This document shows positions 33,625 through 42,239 of a stretch of 42,479 nucleotides of DNA, piece by piece; position 1 is the stretch's first letter, and every line of letters begins with the position of its first letter. Both the position numbers and the translations under genes were made by a program. Source of the DNA: an uncultured Pelagibacteraceae bacterium (GTDB lineage: Bacteria > Pseudomonadota > Alphaproteobacteria > Pelagibacterales > Pelagibacteraceae); the NCBI GenBank assembly GCA_902609685.1, contig CACLSR010000007.1:1-42479 (forward strand), read 5' to 3'. Below the pieces are notes generated by a model that did no database searches, was not told the DNA's origin, and saw only the letters and a program-made list of their open reading frames with translations.

Positions 33625-34232
33625 AAATATTTTTTAAATTGTTCGTTGATCGATAAAATTTCTAAGTCTACTAAACCTCCAATTACTAGTTGAAGGGCTA
33701 CTAAAAGAATAAAACCTAAACCAACATAGGCAATCCATAAATGTTTTTGAATATAACTTGCAAGATATGTTGCCATTGCTCCTGTTAAAATTACTGATAA
33801 AACCAGTCCAAATATCATAAAGCCAAAATTGCCTTTGGCAGCTCCAACTACACCTATCACATTATCAAAACTGATTGTAATATCCGCAAATAAAACTTTA
33901 TAAACACTTTGAATATAAGATGGTTCTTTAGATTTTTTTGTTGGCGATTTTACTTTCTTTATTTCAAAAAGATCTTTTCTTAAATCATTAACGATCCAGA
34001 TTAAAAGTAAACCACCTAAAATTTTAATAAAATAAAATTTAAACAAGTACGTGGCAAATAACGCAAAAATAACTTTAAATATTAAAGCACCAGCCACTCC
34101 CCACAAAATAATTTGTCTTCTATGTTTCGGTGCAAAGTTTGCAGCGATCAAACCAATGATAATTGCATTATCTGCTGCCAAGATTATATCGATAAAAATA
34201 ATCTGAACTAATATGAGTGCTTCTTCTAACAA
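33621..34232 (-). CDS. TerC family integral membrane protein (YjbE-like)
   Basis: 203 residues with about 7 transmembrane helices. Each half has the acidic motif of the family: DIILAADNAIIIG near 15-27 and ADITISFDNVIGV near 115-127, whose aspartates are thought to bind metal ions. Related proteins export manganese or aid metal loading of exported enzymes; the name TerC (tellurite) is historical. The substrate here is unknown. A lysine-rich loop (KKVKSPTKKSKEPS) lies between halves. Confidence 0.87.
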   Translation of the reverse strand: MLEEALILVQIIFIDIILAADNAIIIGLIAANFAPKHRRQIILWGVAGALIFKVIFALFATYLFKFYFIKILGGLLLIWIVNDLRKDLFEIKKVKSPTKKSKEPSYIQSVYKVLFADITISFDNVIGVVGAAKGNFGFMIFGLVLSVILTGAMATYLASYIQKHLWIAYVGLGFILLVALQLVIGGLVDLEILSINEQFKKYF

Positions 34233-34336
34233 AGTAAGAGCATAGTATAAAATATTTAAAATAATTCAATTAAAAGTAGTATTATTTTTTTATTGATAAT
34301 TATTTTAATACATAATGAAATAGTCTTAATAAAAAT

Positions 34337-34341
34337 GGAGG
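34337..34341 (+). promoter_or_regulatory. Strong Shine-Dalgarno of the TRAP substrate-binding protein
   Basis: GGAGG ends 4 bases before the ATG at 34346. Together with the hairpin after the gene it fits the high level usually needed for a binding protein. Confidence 0.75.
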
Positions 34342-34345
34342 ACAA

Positions 34346-35317
34346 ATGAAATTCTTAAAATATTTATCAACTATTTTAGTTTCATTAATTTTGTCAATTA
34401 ATCTTGCAATTGCAGAGAAATGGGACATGGCTCTAGCTTATGGAGCGGGGAACTTTCATTCTGCAAACGCAGCTGAATTCGCAAAAAATGTTACTGAAAA
34501 AAGTGGTGGCAAGTTAACAATTGTAACACACCCTGGTGGTTCGTTGTTTAAAGGTGGAGAAATTTTTAGAGCAGTAAGAACAGGTCAAGCTCAAATTGGT
34601 GAGAGATTTATGTCAGCTTTAGGAAAAGAGGATCCACTTTTAGAAGTAGACTCTCAACCATTCTTAGCAACGTCTTATGCTGATGCAATGAAGTTATATA
34701 AAGCGTCAAAAGATGAAATCGTTAAAGGATTAGACGAGAAAGGCTTAGTATTTCTTTATGCTGTGCCATGGCCAGCGCAAGGCTTGTATAGCAAAAAGGA
34801 AATTAACTCTGTTGAAGATTTAAAAGGTCTTAAATTTAGAGCTTATAATTCTGCTACCATTAGGATTGCTGAGCTAACAGGGATGGCTCCTACAAAAATA
34901 GAGGCTGCTGAAATTAGTCAGGCGTTTTCTACAGGTGCAGTAGAAAGTATGATCACTTCACCAACTACGGGTAAAAACTCTAAAATTTGGGAAAATGGTG
35001 TGAAATATTTTTATGATATTGCAGCTTGGTTTCCAAAAAATATGATAATTGTGAACAAAGATGCTTGGAATAAATTAGATCAGGCAACTAAAGATCTTGT
35101 TATGAAACAAGCAGCTTTAGCTGAAAGAAAAGGTTGGCAATTATCAAAACAAGGAAACGTTGGTGATAAAAAAGCTTTAGCTGATGCTGGTATGGTAGTC
35201 GGTAAAGTAAATGCACCACTACAAGCTCATTTTGAAAAAGTTGGAGAGACTATGGCTAAGGAATGGTCTCAAAAAGCTGGTTCAAGAGGAGCTGCTGTTT
35301 TATCAAGTTATAAATAA
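34346..35317 (+). CDS. dctP: TRAP transporter substrate-binding protein (DctP family)
   Basis: 323 residues with signal peptide (about 1-23, ending AIA-E). Bilobal DctP fold; the conserved carboxylate-binding arginine is in LKGLKFRAYN near 166-175, and AWFPKNMIIVNKDAW lines the far side. Delivers an organic acid, probably with a carboxylate, to the DctQM permease encoded next. Substrate is not readable, but 5-oxoproline is a contextual candidate because pxpABC lie 2-5 kb downstream and Bordetella DctP6/DctP7 of this superfamily bind pyroglutamate. Confidence 0.92.
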   Translation: MKFLKYLSTILVSLILSINLAIAEKWDMALAYGAGNFHSANAAEFAKNVTEKSGGKLTIVTHPGGSLFKGGEIFRAVRTGQAQIGERFMSALGKEDPLLEVDSQPFLATSYADAMKLYKASKDEIVKGLDEKGLVFLYAVPWPAQGLYSKKEINSVEDLKGLKFRAYNSATIRIAELTGMAPTKIEAAEISQAFSTGAVESMITSPTTGKNSKIWENGVKYFYDIAAWFPKNMIIVNKDAWNKLDQATKDLVMKQAALAERKGWQLSKQGNVGDKKALADAGMVVGKVNAPLQAHFEKVGETMAKEWSQKAGSRGAAVLSSYK

Positions 35318-35331
35318 TTCAATTCTTAAAA

Positions 35332-35362
35332 TTAAGGCCACTTAAAATTTGAGTGGCCTTAA
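35332..35362 (+). terminator. Intercistronic hairpin between dctP and dctQ
   Basis: TTAAGGCCACT (35332-35342) pairs perfectly with AGTGGCCTTAA (35352-35362) around a 9-base loop. No T tract follows, so it is likely a partial terminator or a 3' stabiliser that keeps dctP mRNA more abundant than dctQM. Confidence 0.72.
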
Positions 35363-35368
35363 ATTGTT

Positions 35369-35851
35369 ATGTTAAAATCATTAGATAGAAATTTAAATAA
35401 ACTCTATAAATTTTCGGGTTATGTTGCTGCGTTTTTCTTAATTTTAGTAGCAGTTTTTATTCTTATTGGTATCTCATCGAGAATATTTGGTTTTTATATA
35501 AGAGGTCTTGCTGAGTATTCAGGTTATTGTATGGCTGCTGCATCTTTTTTTGCATTAGCGTACACATTTGTAGAAGGAGGGCATATTCGGATTACACTTT
35601 TTTTAGAAAAATTATCAGGTACAAAGAAAAAATTTATTGAAACCTGGTGTTTAAGTATCGCAAGCTTTTTTTCAGGATACCTAGCTTTTTACTTCGTTAA
35701 AATGTTAATTATTTCCTTTAAATTTCAAGAGCGAAGTGAAGGAGCAGATGAAATTTTGATTTGGATCCCTCAAACAAGCGTAGCCATCGGATCAACAATT
35801 TTTTTTATAAGTGTTTTTCATCAATTTATTTTAACCATCAAAAAAGATTAA
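35369..35851 (+). CDS. dctQ: TRAP transporter small permease (DctQ family)
   Basis: 160 residues with four transmembrane helices (about 15-37, 50-70, 88-112 and 128-152), and the family pattern RGLAEYSGYCMAAASFFALAYTFVEGGHIRI in the second helix region. Forms the membrane complex with DctM. Its stop is followed at once by the dctM ATG. Confidence 0.9.
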   Translation: MLKSLDRNLNKLYKFSGYVAAFFLILVAVFILIGISSRIFGFYIRGLAEYSGYCMAAASFFALAYTFVEGGHIRITLFLEKLSGTKKKFIETWCLSIASFFSGYLAFYFVKMLIISFKFQERSEGADEILIWIPQTSVAIGSTIFFISVFHQFILTIKKD

Positions 35852-37162
35852 ATGACCGAAATACTTTTAACAATTTTCTTTATCAGTGTTTTGTTATTTT
35901 TTTTAGGATCTGGAATTTGGGTTGCGTTAAGTATGATTGGTGTATCAGCTATTGGCATGATGTTATTTACCTCAAGACCAGTTGGTGATGCAATGGCCAC
36001 AACAATATGGGGTACATCATCCTCTTGGACACTTACCGCATTACCACTATTCGTCTGGATGGGTGAGATTTTATTTAGGACAAAGCTTTCTGAAAATTTA
36101 TTCAAAGGATTATCTCCTTGGATGCAAAAATTACCAGGAGGTTTAATCCATGTTAATGTTGTTGGATGTGCATTATTTGCAGCAATTTCAGGCTCTTCAG
36201 CAGCAACTGTTGCAACAGTAGGCAAGATGTCTATTCCCGAATTAAGAAAAAGAAATTATCCAGAAAAAATCTTACTAGGTAGTTTGGCGGGTTCAGGAAC
36301 ATTAGGTTTGCTGATACCACCGTCAATTATATTGATTATCTATGGCGTTGCTGTCCAAGAGTCTATAGCAAAATTATTTATTGCTGGGATTATTCCTGGG
36401 ATAATGATTGCACTAATATTCATGTCTTACGTGATTATTTGGTCTTTAATTAATAAGAAATCTATGCCAAAAATTATTGAGGAGTACTCATTTTTCGAAA
36501 AAATAAAAAGATCAAAACAACTTTTGCCAGTAATAATTTTAATATTAGCTGTTATTGGATCGATATATACAGGAATTGCAACAGCTACAGAAGCGGCTTC
36601 ATTAGGAGTAGTTGGAGCATTAATATTATCTTACTTTCAAAAAAGTTTAACATTAAAAACTTTTAAATCCTCTTTACTTGGAGCAACTAAAACCTCTTGT
36701 ATGATCGCATTTATCTTAGCAGGTTCAACGTTTTTATCTTTGGCAATGGGATTTACAGGGCTACCAAGAAATCTAGCTCTCTGGATCCAAAATATGGAAT
36801 TATCCCCATATGTTTTGATATTTGTTTTAATGATCTTTTATATAATTTTAGGAATGTTTCTTGATGGTATTTCAGCAGTTGTTTTAACAATGGCAATTAT
36901 TGAACCAATGATTAGACAAGCAGGTTTTGATATGATTTGGTTTGGTATTTTTTTAGTCATTGTTGTTGAGATGGCACAAATCACGCCACCTGTTGGTTTT
37001 AATTTATTTGTACTTCAAGGTATGGCAAAAAAAGATATGGGGTATATTGCAAGGAGTGCATTTCCATTATTCTTATTGATGGTACTTGCAGTTATATTAG
37101 TAGTAATTTTTCCAGAAATAGCTTTATGGATGCCGGAGCAAATGATTAAAAATATAAATTAG
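35852..37162 (+). CDS. dctM: TRAP transporter large permease (DctM family)
   Basis: 436 residues, about 12 transmembrane helices, sodium-driven elevator transporter subunit. Family motifs are ALPLFVWMGEIL near 65-76, ISGSSAATVATVGKMSIPELRKRNYPEK near 113-140, GTLGLLIPPSIILIIYG near 150-166, TEAASLGVVGAL and QITPPVGFNLFVLQG near the end. Completes the dctPQM operon. Converges on the TPR gene with 4 bases overlap. Confidence 0.95.
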   Translation: MTEILLTIFFISVLLFFLGSGIWVALSMIGVSAIGMMLFTSRPVGDAMATTIWGTSSSWTLTALPLFVWMGEILFRTKLSENLFKGLSPWMQKLPGGLIHVNVVGCALFAAISGSSAATVATVGKMSIPELRKRNYPEKILLGSLAGSGTLGLLIPPSIILIIYGVAVQESIAKLFIAGIIPGIMIALIFMSYVIIWSLINKKSMPKIIEEYSFFEKIKRSKQLLPVIILILAVIGSIYTGIATATEAASLGVVGALILSYFQKSLTLKTFKSSLLGATKTSCMIAFILAGSTFLSLAMGFTGLPRNLALWIQNMELSPYVLIFVLMIFYIILGMFLDGISAVVLTMAIIEPMIRQAGFDMIWFGIFLVIVVEMAQITPPVGFNLFVLQGMAKKDMGYIARSAFPLFLLMVLAVILVVIFPEIALWMPEQMIKNIN

Positions 37163-37653
37163 TATTTTGATTTTTCGCCAGCTATAACAGCTTTTAGCTG
37201 ATCATATTCTTCACAATTACAACCCTCTAAAACTCCGAGCCTTTCAACTGCAAGATTATGTCTGTTTGTTGCTACATACAATTCACCAAGATACTCATTG
37301 ATACCTTTGTGCTTTGGATCAATAGCTAAACCTTGAAGGTAATATTTTTCACCATTCTCAAAATCACCTAGCTTTCTAGTTGTGAAACCTAAATAGTTTA
37401 GAGTATCAGCTTTACCAGGTTTTTTTTCATTAGATTTGAGTAAAAGCTTTTGCGCTTTCGAATAAACTTTTTTAGCTTTATCGCCCTTTCCATTTTTTTC
37501 ATATTTTTTTGCACTTTTTACAAGTAATACAGCTTTATCATAATTTGTTTTTTTTTCACTCGATCCACCAGATCCGCTGGAAGACGAACCAGCTGCAAAA
37601 ACGTTTGTTGTGATAAAGAAGGCAATAGATAAAGTTAAGATAATTTTTTTCAT
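37159..37653 (-). CDS. Exported TPR protein downstream of pxpA
   Basis: 164 residues; signal peptide about 1-20 (ending VFA-A), a flexible Gly/Ser linker SSSSGSGGSS (22-32), then three TPR-like units: one around 38-72, KADTLNYLGFTTRKLGDFENGEKYYLQGLAIDPKH and KGINEYLGELYVATNRHNLAVERLGVLE. The GCNCEEYDQLKAVI end has two cysteines. Function unknown; it starts 1 base after pxpA and is cotranscribed with it. Likely a periplasmic or membrane-bound scaffold. Confidence 0.8.
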   Translation of the reverse strand: MKKIILTLSIAFFITTNVFAAGSSSSGSGGSSEKKTNYDKAVLLVKSAKKYEKNGKGDKAKKVYSKAQKLLLKSNEKKPGKADTLNYLGFTTRKLGDFENGEKYYLQGLAIDPKHKGINEYLGELYVATNRHNLAVERLGVLEGCNCEEYDQLKAVIAGEKSKY

Positions 37654-37654
37654 A

Positions 37655-38428
37655 TTAAATAAATTTTTTCATTTTGTTTAAAGTTTTCAAATCTAAACCA
37701 TTTTCAACTAAGTTATCTCTTATCGACTTAGCCGTTGCTAATGAACTTAGATTGTCACCATGTATACAAACAGAGTCGATTTCACAAGGTATTTGCTTCC
37801 CGCTGTGACAATTAAGCGACTGAGTTTGCACCATCTTTAATACATGTTTTTTTGCTAGCTCAGGGTCAGTTATTAATGCATGAGATTTCTTTCTCGATAC
37901 AAGATTGCCATCATCCTCATAATTTCTGTCAGCAAATATTTCACAAGCGAACTTCATATCTAATTTCTTTGCAGCTTCTTGCATTTTTGATCCAGTAGGT
38001 ACGAGATATATTATGTCTTTATTAATATCCTTAATAGTTTTGGCTAAAATTATAGCTAACTCAATATCCTCACATGCCATATTATTTAAGGCCCCATGAG
38101 GTTTTACATGAGATACACTTTCTCCATGAGAAGAAGCTATTTTTTGAAGAATTTCATATTGATCAATTATAAGTTTTTTTATTTCACTTTCAGAAAGATT
38201 CATTCTTTCTCTACCAAAATTTTCTGGATCGTTAAAAGAAGGATGTGCACCAATACTCACTCCATTTTTTTTCGAAATTTTTACTACTTGATTCATGGTT
38301 TGCTCATCTCCAGCGTGATAGCCACAAGCAACATTGGCTGAATTTACGATTTCTAATAAATCTGGATCATACTTATTTGAGTGATGTTTTGATTTTTCAC
38401 CTAAATCACAATTTATATTAATTTCCAT
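37655..38428 (-). CDS. pxpA: 5-oxoprolinase subunit A (LamB/YcsF family)
   Basis: 257 residues from the ATG at 38428 (MEININCDLGE), which matches the family N-terminus; an in-frame longer start at 38452 would read into the divergent pxpB promoter. Conserved blocks are NCDLGE, NVACGYHAGDEQTM, IGAHPSFNDPENFGR, HVKPHGALN, FADRNYEDDGNLVSR and VCIHGDN. With PxpBC it opens 5-oxo-L-proline to glutamate using ATP. It is divergently oriented to pxpBC with 27 bases between starts rather than in one operon. Confidence 0.93.
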   Translation of the reverse strand: MEININCDLGEKSKHHSNKYDPDLLEIVNSANVACGYHAGDEQTMNQVVKISKKNGVSIGAHPSFNDPENFGRERMNLSESEIKKLIIDQYEILQKIASSHGESVSHVKPHGALNNMACEDIELAIILAKTIKDINKDIIYLVPTGSKMQEAAKKLDMKFACEIFADRNYEDDGNLVSRKKSHALITDPELAKKHVLKMVQTQSLNCHSGKQIPCEIDSVCIHGDNLSSLATAKSIRDNLVENGLDLKTLNKMKKFI

Positions 38429-38455
38429 ACTCATAATTTGTAAGTATAACATGGC

Positions 38456-39130
38456 ATGATTAAAAATATATCAAATCTTGGTGACGCAGCTTTGTATTGT
38501 GATTTCGGGTCTGAGGTAAACAAAGAAATAAATAGTAAAGTAATACGATATTTTAAAAGTATTCAAAAAGAAAATATTGATGGGATCAATAACTTAACAC
38601 CCTCATATAATAAATTAATTATTTCATTCGATCTACGAAAAAAAAATTTTCAAACGGTTAAAAAATTAATCGAAAATTTAAATATTACTAATGATGATGA
38701 ATTAGAGACAAATAGAATTAAGATACCTGTTTGTTGTGATGAAAACTTTTCATTAGATATAAAAAGATTAGAGGAAAAGTTACAAATAACTCGTGATAAA
38801 ATCTATGAGAAATTTTTTGGTAAGGAATTTTTTTGTTATATGACTGGTTTTATTGCAGGTATGCCTTTTCTTGGTGATCTGGAAAATGAGTTGCAGGCGA
38901 AACGTTTGGAAACACCGAGAGTAAAAGTGCCTAAGGGTTCAGTTGGATTAACAGAACAATTTGCAAATGTTTATACATTTGAAAGTCCTGGTGGGTGGAA
39001 TATCATTGGAAATACACCACAAGTTATTTTTGATAGCACTAATGAGAATAATCCAAACCTAATTAATCCAGGTGATGTAGTGACTTTTGAACAAATTACT
39101 AAAGATCAATATTACAATAAAAATGAATAA
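38456..39130 (+). CDS. pxpB: 5-oxoprolinase subunit B (KipI family)
   Basis: 224 residues with GDAALYCDFG at 8-17, the MTGFIAGMPFLGDLENEL block, LETPRVKVPKGSVGL and SPGGWNIIGNTP near 180-191, all diagnostic of KipI/PxpB allophanate-hydrolase-subunit-1 proteins. Works with PxpC and PxpA in 5-oxoproline hydrolysis. Overlaps pxpC by 8 bases. Confidence 0.93.
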   Translation: MIKNISNLGDAALYCDFGSEVNKEINSKVIRYFKSIQKENIDGINNLTPSYNKLIISFDLRKKNFQTVKKLIENLNITNDDELETNRIKIPVCCDENFSLDIKRLEEKLQITRDKIYEKFFGKEFFCYMTGFIAGMPFLGDLENELQAKRLETPRVKVPKGSVGLTEQFANVYTFESPGGWNIIGNTPQVIFDSTNENNPNLINPGDVVTFEQITKDQYYNKNE

Positions 39131-40067
39131 AAATTATTTTGAAATAAAAAGAGCTGGAATAAACACAACATTTCAAGATCAGGGTAGAGATAACCTTTAT
39201 CACATTGGTATTCCATTTAGTGGAGCAATGGATAATAGAAATTTTCAAATTTCTAACAAACTTGTTGGTAATGAAGTAAATTTTCCAATAATTGAATTTG
39301 CTTATCAAGGTCCTTTGTTAAAGTATTTTGGTGAAAATATTAATTTTGCAATCACGGGAGATGTAAAATTTATAATTAAAAAAAAAGATAATGCTATCGA
39401 AGGAAATTGTTATCAATCTTTCACTTTAGAAAATGGTGATGAATTGGATATTATAAGCACTAATAAATCTGTTTATGGATATTTAGCAGTAAGCGGTGAA
39501 TTTGATGTAAATTATCAATGGTCAAGTTGCTCTGTTAACACAAAAGCAAATATTGGTGCAAATAATGGAAAAAAAATAGAAGATGGACAAAAGATTTATA
39601 TTTTAAATATCAATAAAAATTTAAGTGATAAAAAATTAAATTACATTAATACAAAAATTGAAAATATCAGAGTTATCCAAGGAACAAATTTTGACTATTT
39701 TTCTGACGAAGGAAAAAAGATTTTTTTTGAGAAAGAATTTGTAATATCAAAATTATCAGATCGTATGGGTATGAGACTAGAGGGATCAAAAATAGAAAAT
39801 ATTGTTGATACCAATATTAAATCAGAAGGTTTATTAAAAGGTGTTATTCAAGTACCCGCAGATGGAAATCCGATTATTATGCTTTCAGATCATGGAACTA
39901 TTGGGGGTTATCCTAAAATAGGAGTTGTGATCAGCGCAGATTATGACAAGTTAGTTCAATTAACCCCAGGTTCAAAGATTAAATTTAAAAAAGTCGAATT
40001 AGCTGATGCAGAAACATTATTTAAACTATATGACTTGGAGACACAAAATTTAATTTCACAAATTTAA
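39123..40067 (+). CDS. pxpC: 5-oxoprolinase subunit C (KipA family)
   Basis: 314 residues from the ATG at 39123 (MNKNYFEIKRAGINTTFQD); a longer frame from 39087 lies inside pxpB and is not needed. Family blocks: GINTTFQDQGRDNLYHIGIPFSGAMD near 11-36, ITGDVKF, YGYLAVSGEF, ISKLSDRMGMRLEG, LKGVIQVPADGNPIIMLSDHGTIGGYPKIGVVISAD. Partner of PxpB. The stop overlaps the next start (TAATG), placing a transporter in the same operon. Confidence 0.93.
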   Translation: MNKNYFEIKRAGINTTFQDQGRDNLYHIGIPFSGAMDNRNFQISNKLVGNEVNFPIIEFAYQGPLLKYFGENINFAITGDVKFIIKKKDNAIEGNCYQSFTLENGDELDIISTNKSVYGYLAVSGEFDVNYQWSSCSVNTKANIGANNGKKIEDGQKIYILNINKNLSDKKLNYINTKIENIRVIQGTNFDYFSDEGKKIFFEKEFVISKLSDRMGMRLEGSKIENIVDTNIKSEGLLKGVIQVPADGNPIIMLSDHGTIGGYPKIGVVISADYDKLVQLTPGSKIKFKKVELADAETLFKLYDLETQNLISQI

Positions 40068-40945
40068 TGACTTTTATAAGAAACTTACCCGGACCACTAT
40101 TAATTTTTTTAGGTGCATTAAGTTTAAGTTTTGGTGGATTGATTGTAAAATCTTTTGAGGGAGCTACATTATGGCAAATTCTATTTTGGAGATCTTTATT
40201 TTTTTCTTTAACAGTTCTAGCTTTCTTAATTTTAAGTTATAGAGGAAAAACAATTGAGTCATTTTATAAATCTGGATTACCGGGATTGTTTGGTGGAATT
40301 ATTTTATCTTTTGGTTTTTGTGGATATGTGTTTGCTATGTACAACACCACTGTTGCTAATACTAATTTTATCATTTCACTTCAAATACTATTTCTTGCAA
40401 TATTTGGGTATTTTTTCCTTAAGGAAAAAATAAATTTAATTACTTTGTTTTCAATCTGTCTGGCGATGACAGGTGTTTTATTAATGGTTGGTAATTCATT
40501 ATCCCCTGGAGAATTATCTGGAAACCTTGCAGCTTTTACAATGCCAATTACTTTTGCAGTTTTAATAATGATTGTGAGAAAATTTCCCTCTGTGGATATG
40601 GTGCCAGCCCAGTTCGTTGCTGGTGTGAGTTCTTGTCTAATTGGTTTTTTGCTTTCCACTAAAATCATGATTTCTCCTCATGATATCTTTTTGGGTTTTC
40701 TCGCAGGTTTTTTTCAAGTTGGTTTTGGTTTTATATTTATAACTATCGGTGCAAGAACAACACCGTCTGCAATGGTAGGAATCATAATGTTATCCGAATC
40801 TGTCCTAGGACCGATATGGGCATTCCTTTTTGTAAGTGAAAGACCCTCTGTATTTGGATTAATTGGTGGCGCAATTATACTTTCTGCGGTTTTATTACAA
40901 TTTTTCTCGCTTTTAAGTAAACAAAAAAAAATTGTTTCTGATTGA
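40067..40945 (+). CDS. DMT superfamily (EamA) transporter
   Basis: 292 residues, about ten transmembrane helices in two EamA repeats (about 5-137 and 150-285). Each repeat ends in the family pattern: FLKEKINLITLFSICLAMTGVLLM and VSERPSVFGLIGGAIILSAVLL. Members export or import amino acids, nucleosides or other metabolites. Its place at the end of pxpBC suggests transport linked to 5-oxoproline or glutamate, by inference only. Ends about 30 bases before the glycine riboswitch. Confidence 0.88.
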   Translation: MTFIRNLPGPLLIFLGALSLSFGGLIVKSFEGATLWQILFWRSLFFSLTVLAFLILSYRGKTIESFYKSGLPGLFGGIILSFGFCGYVFAMYNTTVANTNFIISLQILFLAIFGYFFLKEKINLITLFSICLAMTGVLLMVGNSLSPGELSGNLAAFTMPITFAVLIMIVRKFPSVDMVPAQFVAGVSSCLIGFLLSTKIMISPHDIFLGFLAGFFQVGFGFIFITIGARTTPSAMVGIIMLSESVLGPIWAFLFVSERPSVFGLIGGAIILSAVLLQFFSLLSKQKKIVSD

Positions 40946-40974
40946 CTTTTTTCCACACATATAAGAGTATCCTG

Positions 40975-41135
40975 CAACGGGAGAGACTACAGATTATCGT
41001 AGCGCCGAAGGAGCAACCACCCAGGAATCTCTCAGGCAAAAAGGACCGTAACATATTAACTCTGGAAAGAGATTGAATTCTCGCCGAAGGAGCAAAACTC
41101 TCAGGCAAATATACAGATGGGTATAAAGAGTTAAT
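40975..41135 (+). ncRNA. Tandem glycine riboswitch upstream of gcvT
   Basis: Two glycine aptamers in series. Aptamer 1 spans about 40977-41049, closed by ACGG/CCGT, with GGGAGAGA, GCGCCGAAGGAGCAA and CTCTCAGGCAAAAAGGACCG. Aptamer 2 spans about 41061-41117, closed by TCTG/CAGA, with TCGCCGAAGGAGCAA and ACTCTCAGGCAAA. The repeated CCGAAGGAGCAA and CTCTCAGGCAAA are the conserved core. The expression platform appears to be a helix between 41053-41063 and 41127-41137 that includes the AT of the gcvT start codon. Controls the glycine cleavage operon in response to glycine. Confidence 0.95.
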
Positions 41136-42239
41136 ATGGAAACAAAAAAAACATCGCTGTACCAATTACATCAAGATTGTAATGCAAAATTTGTTGAATT
41201 TGCAGGCTATCAAATGCCGATACAATATTCGGAAGGTATTGTAGAAGAACACAAATTCACAAGAAATCACTCAGGTATCTTTGATGTTTCCCATATGGGT
41301 CAGCTATTTATTTATGGTGGTGAAGACTTAATCAAAGATTTAGAAAAAATTTTTCCTTTAGATCTTAAAAATTTGAAATTAAATCATTCAAAATACAGCT
41401 TCTTAATGGACAAAGATGCTGGGATACATGATGATTTAATTATCACAAAAACAAAAGAAGGCTTTTTGATAATTCTCAATGCAGCATGTAAAGATAATGA
41501 CTTTAAAATTTTAAAAGAACTTCTTGAGGATAAGTACAAAATGGTTCTGGATGAAAATAGATCTTTAATTGCCATTCAGGGTCCTAAATCATCAGAAATT
41601 CTTAATGATGTTATTAATGGTGTGAAAGATCTAAATTTTATGTCTGGAAACTGGTTTACATTTGAAAATCAGAAAGTTTATATTACGCGATCTGGTTACA
41701 CAGGTGAAGACGGTTTTGAGATATCAATCGCAAATGATTTTGTCGACCAATTAACTAGAGAATTAATCAACAAAGGATCTAAATTGATAGGTCTTGGAGC
41801 AAGAGATACATTAAGATTGGAAGCAGGTTTATGTCTTTATGGTCATGATCTTGATAAAGACAAAACTCCAGTGGAAGCAAATTTAAAGTGGGCTATTTCA
41901 AAAGAAAGAATCTCTAAGGGAGATTTTATTGGCTCTGACATAATTATTAAACAATTAAATGATGGTGTCAGTAAAATAAGAGTTGGAATTAAACCCGAGG
42001 GCAGAATTATTGCTAGAGAAAAAACAAAAATATTTAATCAATCAGATATTCATATTGGAGAAATCACAAGTGGTACATTTGGACCAAGTGTTAATGGACC
42101 TGTTGCAATGGGTTATGTGGAAAATGAATTTTCAAAAAAAAATACTAAAGTATTTTTAGAAGTCAGAGGTAAAAAACATCCTGCAAGTATTTGCAGCTTA
42201 CCATTTTATAAAAAAAGTTATGTTAAAGGGGTAAACTAA
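41136..42239 (+). CDS. gcvT: Aminomethyltransferase (glycine cleavage T protein)
   Basis: 367 residues, full length. Transfers the methylene group from aminomethyl-lipoyl-H protein to tetrahydrofolate, releasing ammonia. Motifs: [31 protein letters not shown] near 26-56 with the catalytic aspartate of [19 protein letters not shown] near 188-198, [22 protein letters not shown], and [21 protein letters not shown] near the end. The ATG lies within the riboswitch expression platform. gcvH follows with 1 base overlap. Confidence 0.97.
   Translation: METKKTSLYQLHQDCNAKFVEFAGYQMPIQYSEGIVEEHKFTRNHSGIFDVSHMGQLFIYGGEDLIKDLEKIFPLDLKNLKLNHSKYSFLMDKDAGIHDDLIITKTKEGFLIILNAACKDNDFKILKELLEDKYKMVLDENRSLIAIQGPKSSEILNDVINGVKDLNFMSGNWFTFENQKVYITRSGYTGEDGFEISIANDFVDQLTRELINKGSKLIGLGARDTLRLEAGLCLYGHDLDKDKTPVEANLKWAISKERISKGDFIGSDIIIKQLNDGVSKIRVGIKPEGRIIAREKTKIFNQSDIHIGEITSGTFGPSVNGPVAMGYVENEFSKKNTKVFLEVRGKKHPASICSLPFYKKSYVKGVN

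Noticed and set aside
40714..41165. Minus-strand ORFs crossing the EamA gene end and the glycine riboswitch.
   Set aside because: They read through the structured riboswitch and conserved helices of the transporter; no family features.
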